A stretch of DNA of 64,000 nucleotides from Costus lasius (lineage: Eukaryota; Streptophyta; Magnoliopsida; Zingiberales; Costaceae): positions 87,952,665-88,016,664 of the forward strand of contig CM050453.2 in the NCBI GenBank assembly GCA_027563935.2, in the 5' to 3' direction. Below the pieces are notes generated by a model. It had not been told where the DNA came from. It did not search any database and worked only from the letters and a program-made list of their open reading frames with translations. A program made the translations under genes and the position numbers. This document shows positions 55,882 through 64,000 of the stretch, piece by piece (position 1 is the stretch's first letter; every line of letters begins with the position of its first letter).

Positions 55882-55889
55882 TATAAAAA
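55882..55889 (+). promoter_or_regulatory. TATA box of the plus-oriented solo LTR
   Basis: CTTATAAAAAGAGGG resembles the TATA boxes of the other LTRs (TATAAAAGGAG, TATAAAAGAGGG). From it to the LTR end is about 3.0 kb once nested elements are removed, close to 3.2 kb in the full element. Confidence 0.5.
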
Positions 55890-56089
55890 GAGGGTCTGGG
55901 CAAAAAAGACAGGAGCATTCTCGCATCAAACAACTCTCTCACAGCAGCGCTCATGTCAAAAAAAATTTCTACTCTCATGGAAGTAAAGATTAGGAGATTC
56001 AGCAAGGTTTTAAGGGTAAGTAAGGCTTAAAGGGTACAATTTTCTTTTGTAAAGGAATGAAAAGCGGTGTTCTACAGCAGAAGCAAAAA

Positions 56090-56310
56090 AATTTCGAGGA
56101 TCTTTATATCCTCTCACGTTCAAGGATATTTATATATCCTTTAAACCTATCGTTCAAAGATCTTTTATATCCTTCAAGCCTATTTTTCACGGACCTTTAT
56201 ATCTTTCAAACCTATTTTTCACGGATCTTTATATCCTTCAAACTTATTCAAGGATCTTTATGTCCTTCAGCCCTATTTCAAGGATCTCATATATCCTTAA
56301 CGATTTTATC
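56090..56310. repeat. Short tandem repeats, about 32 bp
   Basis: Six or so copies of CGGATCTTTATATCCTTCAA followed by CCTATTTTTCA with variations. Each unit carries a small palindrome GGATCTTTATATCC. Unique to this LTR in the window. Confidence 0.75.
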
Positions 56311-56350
56311 CTACGTAATTACTGAGGATGCTATGTCCTTGGGATACTAA

Positions 56351-58654
56351 GTGTCATGCCCCATTTAATTGGCCTATCCACGTCAGCATTTGGGCATGGA
56401 ACTGTGCGCCATTTTCCCCCAATTTGAAAATCGAATTCGATTTCATCCGCACATTCTTGATTTTGACCAAACCCGCTCGTTGATTCCTTGAAGCGAACAC
56501 CGCAAACGGCGAACGCGACGTCATCTTCACGCAGACTCCGCCTGCGTCCAGAGATTGCCGACGGCGTTTGTTCGCCGGAGCCGAAGGTAGACGGGCTGAG
56601 GACGTGTGGCAGGCTCGGATCCTACGTCCGAGCCTCAGCTTTCACCTCGTCGCCGGAAGCTGCCTGAGATGATGAGAGAAGAAGATGCCGCCGGAAAACC
56701 AGAAAGGTCCCTCGTCGGAGCCGGAGAATATGACAAGAGGGATAAGAAAAATTTCCGTCCGATTTGATCAAAGATTGAACCTACATAAACCCTTACAAGC
56801 TCACTCAGATCCGCCCGTCGGATCTTGCTCGCTCCCTCACGTCGACGGCCCCTCGCCGTCGGTTTACAAGTCTCTCAACGCTCGCCGGAGAAACCTCATT
56901 GTCGCCCTGAGGCGGAGCTCTCGCCGCTCCATCCCTCGCTCGCTTGAGGGGAAGCACTCGCGCAGGAGGGGAGGCGCAGCGTGAGGCGGTGGAGCACACG
57001 CCCGTGGCTCCAACCCGCCTCCCCCTTCTCTTCTGCCTGGAAGGAGGTTGTCTGGGAAAGGGGGCTACGTCGTCGAGGCTGTGGCTAGAACAGGGAAGCC
57101 GCCTCCGTTTCTTTCGTCGCACGCCTGCCTCTTAAGAAGGGAGGAGCGTCGCCGGATCTGGCAGGTGGGATCGTTGCCAGCCGGCCTTCCATATCTGTCC
57201 TCCGCAGATCATGCACGTGTGCTGTCGCCGAGCCGTCCGAATATTCCGCCTCGATTTGTGCCGAACTGCGCCGGCGACAGTCCTCGCCATCTCTGCCAGA
57301 ATGGTCGCCGTTGATCACGTCGTCGATGATGCCGCTGAGGACGCCAAGGACTTCGCCGTCGAAGCCATCCGTGTCTGCCTCCATCGTCCGATTTCGTCGA
57401 AGCAGCGAACGAATCCCGATTTGGTCAACTCCTCCCGTTGAGCAGTAATTGGGCTTTAGCAATGGATTGGGCCGCCGCCCAATCTTCCCTTCCTTTGGCC
57501 TGGTCCACTAGGAAATAGGCCCAATCTTCCCTCCTTTGGCCCACCCAAGAGGGAAGATTAGGCGGCGGCCCAATCCATTGCTAAAGCCCAATTACTGGTC
57601 AACGGGAGAAGTTGACCAATTGGGATTCATTTGCTGCTTCGATGAAATCCGACGATGGAGGCGGACGTGGATGGCTTCGACGGCGAAGTCCTCAGGGGCA
57701 TCATCGGCGACGTGATCAACGGCGACCATTCCGGCAGAGATGGCGAGGATTGTCGCCGGCACAGTTCGGCACAGATTGAGGCGGAATCTTCGGACGGCTC
57801 GGCGGCAGCACACGTGCGTGATCTGCAGAGGACGGATATGGAAGGCCGGCTGGCGGCGATCCCAGCTGCCAGATCCGGCGACGCTCCTCCCTTATTAAGA
57901 GGCAGGCGTGCGATGAAACAAACGGAGGCGGCTTCCCTGTTCTGGCCGCGGCCTCGACGACGTAGCCCCTTTCCCAGACAACCTCCTTCCAAGCAGAAGA
58001 GAAGGGGGAGGCAGGTTGGAGCCACGGGCGCGTGCTCCACCGCTTCCCCTCCTGCACGAGTGCTTCCCCTCAAGCGAGCGAGGGATGGAGCGGCGAGAGC
58101 TCTGCCCCAGGGTGACGACGAGGTTTCTCCGGCGAGCGTTGAGAGACCTGTAAACCTCGCCATCGACGTGAGGGAGCGAGCAAGATCCGACGGGCGGATC
58201 TGAGTGAGCAAGGGTTTATGTAGGTTTGATCTTGATCAAATTGGACGGAAATTTCCTTTATCCCTCTTGTCATCTTCTCCGGCTCCGGCGAGGGCCCTTT
58301 CTGGTTTTCCGGCGGCATCTCCTTCTCACATCATCTCAGGCCGCTTCCGGCGACGAGGTGAAGGCTGAGGCTCAAACGTAGGATCCGAGCCTGCCGTACG
58401 TCCTCAGCCCGTCTACCTTCGGCTCCGGTGAACGAACGCCGTCGGCAATCTCCGGACGCAGGCGGCGTCCGCGTGAAGATGACGATTGCGTTCGCCGTTT
58501 GTGGCGTTCGCTTCAAGGAGTCAACGTGCGGGTTTGGTCAAAATCAAGAATGCGCGGATGAAATCAAATTCGGTTTTCGATTTTGGGGGAAAACAGCGCA
58601 CAGTTCCATGCCCAAATGCTGACGTGGATGAGCCAATTAAATGGGGCGTGGCAC
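56351..58654. mobile_element. 2.3-kb fold-back element (long inverted repeat)
   Basis: Left arm about 56351-57491 and right arm about 57550-58654 are inverse copies (for example GCCCCATTTAATTGGC at 56358 and GCCAATTAAATGGGGC at 58632), with a spacer of about 60 bases. The arms are GC-rich and differ by several percent plus small indels. Each arm has open frames: 57655-58203 on plus and its partner 57462-57085 on minus read away from the centre (both contain GDHSGRDGEDCRR). I do not recognise the product and doubt it is a gene. I found no convincing target duplication. Transcription through it would give a long hairpin RNA. Confidence 0.82.
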
Positions 58655-58748
58655 TGTTGATGCATCCTTGGTATTTATTATGCAAACAAAACAGGAAGAA
58701 GAGGGGGAAGGAGGAAAAAATTCTTTGGAGGAAAAAATTCTTCGGCTG

Positions 58749-58985
58749 CCCGGGTGCCAACTTTAATTTTTATTTAAAAAAATTATTTTTTTAAAATGTT
58801 TTTTAAAGAAATGATCTATCATGATAATCTATCCAATGGTATCAATATTGGAATAGTTTAGGATAATTTTTTATTATGTATAATCTAAATTATCTCAATA
58901 TTGATACTATTGGCTAGATTATCATTAATAGATTATTTCTTTAAAATAAAAATTAAAGGGGCAGCCGAGAACTGCCCGGCAGCTG
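58749..58985. mobile_element. Palindromic MITE, about 0.24 kb
   Basis: Left end CGGCTGCCCGGGTGCCAAC then TTTAATTTTTATTT; the right end is its inverse, AAAATAAAAATTAAAGGGGC then AGCCG. Inner parts are also inverse copies (ATCTATCATGATAATCTATC against GATTATCATTAATAGATTAT). AT-rich, non-coding. Confidence 0.6.
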
Positions 58986-60359
58986 AGGAATCCTGCTCGG
59001 GGAAGGAGACACAGGAGAAACTCTCGGCGGGAAAAAAACAGAAGAAACGAGACAAATATAAAAGAAAAAGAAGAAAGAGAAAAGCAAAAAAGAAAAGAAG
59101 AAGAGAAGTAAACGAACTTGAGAATAAAGAACAAGAGACATAGAGGGAAGAAAGGTATCATACCTTAAATCTGCAAATTCACTGCCTGATAAAAGGTGAA
59201 GTTTCTTCACGCAAAAAAAGAGTTTGGAGGTCGCCTAGAGAATGACGATGGAAATTGAGAGCATGAAATTGAAAGAGGAGAAGATGCGGGACTAAATTTT
59301 TTACCAGAACAAAAGTTCGCGCGCTTGATTGTGATCCTCTGCGCCCCATAGCAGAGTTTTAATCCAAAATTATCTGAATCCTACTCGGATCCAGAGTTCA
59401 TTGAAGTGGATCTGAGCAAATAAAGCGGATCCAACTGATTAACTCCTCCTCAATTGTTGTGCCTTCGCAGAAGAGATCAATCACTGCTGGCAGCAAGATT
59501 CATCGCATCTCCGAATTTTATCTTCTTTGCGTCTTCAGTATACAAACGCCACAAGAAACCCAGCAAAGCCGCAAAAACGCAGTTACGCCCTCTTCGCCTG
59601 CCAATTTCTCGCCGAACGGCAGCGACCACTGTCTTCTCCCCCGATGGCTACCTCTCCCGGATCAAGTACACCCTCCCTTGGCCGACTGGAAAGGGCGACG
59701 CTGCCGTTGGCGTCCGCGGCACAGACACCATCGTCCTCGGCGTTGAGAAAATCCATCCCTAAACTCGCGATCAGTGCGTAAGATCGTAAATCTGGAAGGC
59801 AGACGCTCATCAACAGCGCACGGATTGAGCGCCGGAGCCACCCGATAATCCCCGTCACCGTCGAGAGCTTCCTCCACCGGAAACTCGGCAGCATCGCAGC
59901 GCCGTGACCTCTGGATAAATCTCACCGCCTTGCCCCTTCCGATACACGTGAACGCCTCTCGCTAACGCTGGCTTCACCACGTTCGTCCGCCCATACCCAT
60001 CTCGCCGATGCTTCCAACAAAATCAGCCAAATCTCGCCGCTCAGAAGAATCGTGTGTCTTCGTCCGACGGCTGAACGGTGAATAGTCAAAGAGAAAACTT
60101 TACTCTTTGACTTTAGGGGTAAAAATAATGATGGAAATTTCATCGCATGGCTAACTTCATCGGTGTAATGTATTCCAGATAGAATTTTCATAACTTTTTG
60201 AGTTAAGAAAATAATAATAATAATAATATTCAAACCACTAACCCTATAAATGTTAGTAAGCCTTAATATGTTGTGACTAAGTATTATTTAGGAGATGCAT
60301 ATGTGACGTTTAATATTGGGGAGTAGCTCCTTAATACGACGTCACGCTTGTTAAAGCTG

Positions 60360-61135
60360 AAATTTAAAATATCCACTAAGCCGCTATGGCTGGATTTTTT
60401 TTTTTTAAAAAAAGAAATCAAAATATCCACTCAGCTATGAGGGCTAGATATTTCACAAAAATTAAATATCCAATTAGCCATTTAGGCCAAGTATTTTTAA
60501 GAATTAAAATATCCACTAAGCTGCTAAGGCCAGATATTCTCAAGAATTAAATACCTAATGAGGCTTGGTATTTTCAACAATTGAAATATCCAATAAGCCT
60601 TTAAGGTTAGATATTTTTTAAAATTAAATATCTAATAAGCAGTCCAGACCAGATATTCTCCAGAATTGAATACCCAATAAGCCGTTGAGGTTATGTATTT
60701 TCTAAATTGAAATATTTAATAAGCCACTAAAGTCAGATATTATGCAGAATTGAATATCTAATAAACCGTTGAGACTGAGTATTTTCTAAATTGAAATATC
60801 CAATAAGTCGTTAAGGCCGAATATTCTCCAGAATTGAATACCTGATATGTCGTTAAGGTTGGGTATTTTCTAAATTGAAATATCCAATAAGCCACCAAGG
60901 TCGGATATTGTCCAGAATTGAATACCCGATAAGCAGTTGAGGCTGCGTATTTTCTAAATTGAAATATCTAATAAGCCGCCAAAGCCAGATATTCTCCAGA
61001 ATTAAATACCCAATAAGCCATTAGGCCGGGTATTTAATATTATCAAATATTAATAAGCCGTCAAGGCAAGATATTCTCCCAAAATTAAATATCTAATAAG
61101 CCGTTGAGGCCGGATATTCTCAAAATAAATGAGCT
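60360..61135. repeat. Diverged tandem array in the plus-oriented solo LTR
   Basis: About 18 degenerate units around AATATCCAATAAGCCGTTAAGG and TATTTTCTAAATTG or TATTCTCCAGAATT, alternating so that the visible period is about 83 bases. They correspond, reversed, to the 41-bp units of the other LTRs (TTATCCAACACGCCGCAAGGCC). Confidence 0.7.
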
Positions 61136-61476
61136 GTTGCAAAGCGGATATTTTGACTCATACAAGTCACCCAAATTGGCAGAGACTATTTTCCTTTCAC
61201 CACCGTTTTATTGTATCAAATCATGTATTTGCATAATATTTATGAATGCCATTTCTTTCTTAGGCTTTCTTCTATTTATTGCATAATATAGATCTCTTAA
61301 TCAAAGGTTCTCTGATTTCAATAGTAATTAACAATGAGCGCTTACATTCATTGGAAGCTAGAACTCATTAAACAAAAAGCCATATAATTTATAAGGTGAA
61401 TTTAAAAAGGTCAAAATATATTAATAACATGACCAAAAATGACCCCACACATGACATATATTATTATTATTATTAA

Positions 61477-62252
61477 GGATGTTAGTTAGTTGTTAATTTA
61501 CAAAGTCAGGTACAAAATTATTACAATATGTGGTTGCTATTTTTTCTTAGGATTCAATGGAAAGCATATTAATGTGGCTCATGATTATTCTAACGAGAGA
61601 TTACATGCTATAGAAAACTAATTATCATCCACTAGTTTACTTCTTGTGCACCTCCCTTCTTGCCAACATTCATGTTCTTGTTAAAGGTATTTTTGTCTCT
61701 AAGAAAAATATTAATTAATTGGGACAATTGCTATGTCAGGTGAGTCGCTTCCCACCAAATTAAGTTTTGGCCAAGACGAACAAAAAAAATTTGAAAAGCG
61801 CATGAATTTTTGGATGGAAATTTTGACTTAAACCGGACATGAGCCATGTAAAGATTAAAAAATCAATTAATTAAAAGGGGAGTTCACACGCTCGTCGATA
61901 GGAAAAAAAACTCTTAAGCTTACGGAATACTCGCTTGAGAGTTTCTTAGCCTTAGATTCAGTTTTGGGATTCATGCACGTGCGAATCTCAAGGCAATTTT
62001 TTTTTAATGGTGAGATGAGCGGGGTACCCACTTAGAAGTTTTATTCCGTCGATAGCTTATCGTGGGCTGAAGTTATAACATTTTGAGCATAAGTTTTATT
62101 TTAACCAAAATGTATCAAATTGCAATATTTAAATCTTATTCTATTTGAATGGAGAGATAAACTCGGAAATAAATATATATTTTAATGAAGAGAACTCCGA
62201 AATCTCTCCGAAATAAATAAAAAAAAACTACTGTAAAGTTCATACCGACTAA
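61477..62252. other. 3' flank of the RLK pseudogene, no gene seen
   Basis: AT-rich; starts inside an ATT microsatellite and has no open frame I can support. Presumably the 3' untranslated and intergenic sequence of the receptor kinase. Confidence 0.5.
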
Positions 62253-64000
62253 GGGCTGGTTTGGGGCTGCTGGCCGTCCGCTTTTGCGGGCGCGGCCAGC
62301 GGTAATAGTGATTGGAGCAACGTTTGGGACTGATTCTGCTGGGTGCACCAGCAAAAAACCGCTGCCCCGCAGAATCACCCAGTGGCCCGCTTCTCGCACC
62401 CCGCAGTCGCCTGCTTCTCTTGTCATGCAAACACTGACGACGCTTGTCTTCTGCAGCACGAACACAGGAACAAGGGTGACACCTCGTCTGCTCCTCGCCG
62501 ACAAACCTCGCCGAGCGCTGACCTCCACTGCCTTGTCGAGCTCCAGTGCGGCCCCGACGAGCAATGCCTGCATCCATATCTTCCATAACTCTCCCGCTTC
62601 CCGTGCCTCGTCTTCTCCAGCGATTCGCCGACCTCCTCCTCCACCTCTGCGACGAGATCCAACCCCGTCGACTCGCCGTGGCTTCTCCGATGCTGGCCTG
62701 CAGAAACAAGGCTCTTTCACATTACCCTGGACCCTCAGCCAAAAGACGATCGACTAGGTGTGTAGGGATCTCATTAACCCCCTGCAGGCACCCTTAACGA
62801 ACAGAGCCGCCCACGATGTCTCGCACCAGCATCGGCAACCTATGCTCTGCGAGATGACACTTGAGGAGTTCCTCGTCAGAGCTGGGGTGATTAGAGAAGA
62901 GCCGGCTGCGCCTGCTGCTGTTCTTCCTCTCAGCGAGATGATGGCTACGATTGCCGATCAAAGCATATTCGGTGTTGTTGATTTGGGGAATTCTCAGGGG
63001 ATTAGAGGGGGAGGACTTGTGATGGTCAATGAAGCAGGGATGAATACCAGATTGATGTCTGGGCCTGTAGGTTTGGGCAATTTATCTACTGCATTTTCTT
63101 ATCGTATTAAAGAGATTCATTGCATTGATTGTAATACAATTGCGAACTATTTCTCACTTTGATTTTTTTTTCAATGCAATTTGGTATTGATTCAATGGTA
63201 GAACTTGGAACTGAAAATATTTTGGCTTAATATGATTTACATAAACATTATTTACATATAGAGGATCTTCAAATTTATGAATTATAAGAATTGGGCCGTT
63301 GCCTTGACTGCATTGTTGAACTTCTCTTGTTGTAATAATACTCTTATTTGGTTCGCCACAACTTATACTATTGTAAACCACATTATCTTGGATATCTTGT
63401 TTTAGTGCTAACTCAATTGATTATATTTTCATCCATTAGATGTTTAATGTGGTGTGTAGAATGTGCCATGGTTTTTAATCTCAAACAAACATGATGGTAA
63501 GCATTGTATATAGAGGTATAATTTGAAATTAATACTTGAATCACTAATGGTAGAACAATGGTACATGATAATACTTTTGGGACAATGTCAATATACTTAC
63601 ATGTACCTGTCCCACAATGAGATGATGGAGAAATACAACTATTGTTACTGTTAAATTTTATTATAGTTGTTAAAAAATAAATAACAGTATAGATACAAAT
63701 ATATAATAAGGTAAACGGGTATAGTGTTAGCAGGTTCAACCCTTTAACACTTAACTATTTAAATTTGCAATAACTTCTTTGATAAAGTGATAGTCAACTT
63801 CAAGTTATACTATTTGTGTTGTATGAGACAATTGTTGTTAAAATATTCAATTATGTTAAAAATTTCTACTTAATCAAACAGTACAGTATTTTTATTATGT
63901 TGACCAGCACTTGTAGTTTTCTAAACAGCTTCTGCTTCTCCCAGCCAGCTACCTTTCAACCAGCAATTCTCCAGCCAACAAAAGCTAGAAGCAGAATCAG
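62253..64000. mobile_element. Start of a DNA transposon-like element carrying a bZIP fragment
   Basis: TAA (62250-62252) is followed by GGGCTGGTTTGGGGCTGCTG, the same type of terminus as the MITE at 3439 (GGGCCTGTTTGG). The last 60 bases of the window (CCAGCCAGCTACC, TCTCCAGCCAACAAAAGC) look like the approach to the other inverted end, which lies outside. Inside, a GC-rich stretch (62270-63090) with a transcription-factor gene fragment contrasts with the AT-rich rest (63160-63900), in which I see no gene. A PIF/Harbinger-type or hAT-type non-autonomous element with captured DNA is likely. Confidence 0.5.
62695..63100 (+). pseudogene. Fragment of a group-A bZIP (ABI5/ABF/AREB-like) gene
   Basis: Reads LQKQGSFTLPWTLSQKTID, a TAG stop, then VCRDLINP, and further on QPMLCEMTLEEFLVRAGVIR with EEPAAPAA. 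These match two conserved blocks of ABA-responsive bZIP factors, whose pattern is LQRQGSLTLPRTLSxKTVDEVW and QxTLGEMTLEEFLVRAGVVRE; both are sites of phosphorylation in the family. The following acidic-poor stretch up to about GPVGLGNL (63080) is probably more of the same gene. The basic region and leucine zipper are absent. The stop replaces the E of DEVW. It lies inside the transposon-like element that starts at 62253, so it is probably a captured fragment. The preceding 62284-62694 is open but unrecognised. Confidence 0.75.

Larger units (their letters stand above)
53709..61449 (+). mobile_element. Solo LTR of the Tat family, plus orientation, 7.7 kb with nested insertions
   Basis: Starts TGTTGAGCTAG, ends GACCCCACA, flanked by CATGA at 53704-53708 and 61450-61454. 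The start matches the U3 start of the full element (TGTTGAGCC) and the last 170 bases are a diverged inverse of 7228-7400 and 47508-47690. In order: U3 with a PPR fragment (54030-55285), TATA box (55882-55889), a 32-bp repeat tract, a 2.3-kb fold-back element (56351-58654), a MITE (about 58749-58985), a segment like 8120-8195 reversed (near 60310), a tandem array (60360-61135), the end palindrome in decayed form. Without the two nested elements the length is about 5.2 kb, as in the relatives. It is the most diverged and therefore oldest of the three. Confidence 0.82.

Noticed and set aside
57655..58203. 182-codon frame in the fold-back element as a gene
   Set aside because: Mirrored by a similar frame in the other arm, GC-rich, no known domain; several frames are open at once, as expected from composition.

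Overview
The window is nuclear DNA of a flowering plant; the species cannot be told from sequence alone. Evidence for a plant is a G-type lectin (S-domain) receptor kinase, Ty3/gypsy Tat-type and Ty1/copia LTR retrotransposons, a plant mobile domain (PMD) gene, a pentatricopeptide (PPR) fragment and MITEs with plant-type termini. I see no clearly intact host gene. Almost everything is one dead receptor-kinase locus and what has landed in it.

Backbone: a G-type lectin receptor kinase pseudogene reads left to right from about 3.3 kb to 61.5 kb. Its promoter and signal-peptide exon are duplicated in tandem (about 954-2870 and 2880-3840). The exons are: signal peptide 3314-3377, lectin 5477-6281, transmembrane 6544-6657, kinase pieces 6971-7103, 7159-7227, 32028-32169, 47285-47507, 53078-53099 and 53179-53329, and a final piece 53415-53708 that continues for a few codons at 61450. 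Four LTR insertions split it, each with an exact 5-bp target duplication: (1) a complete 24.8-kb Tat-type element, 7228-32022, minus strand, TSD TAGAT, in a kinase exon; (2) a complete 9.0-kb copia element, 32362-41337, minus strand, TSD TATAT, in an intron; (3) a 5.6-kb solo LTR, 47508-53072, minus orientation, TSD TAATA, in the catalytic-loop/DFG exon; (4) a 7.7-kb solo LTR, 53709-61449, plus orientation, TSD CATGA, in the last exon. Insertions 1, 3 and 4 belong to one Tat family with LTRs of about 5.1-5.6 kb; number 4 is longer because a 2.3-kb fold-back element and a MITE sit inside it.

The Tat family is the most interesting part. Its LTRs share a layout, in transcription order: U3, a TATA box, in the two minus-oriented types covarying hairpins soon after the TATA, a 41-bp tandem array flanked (in the minus-oriented copies) by direct repeats, and a palindrome close to the U5 end. 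In every copy U3 also holds a sense-oriented host gene fragment, but a different one each time: HSP90 in the full element, a CDT1-like fragment in solo LTR 3, a PPR fragment in solo LTR 4. In addition, the full element carries between pol and the 3' LTR an antisense PMD gene that still has its introns, with a run of twelve symmetric phase-1 micro-exons.

Right edge: from 62253 a DNA transposon-like element begins (TAA then GGGCTGGTTTGG) and runs off the window; it contains a broken fragment of a group-A (ABI5/ABF-type) bZIP transcription factor gene.
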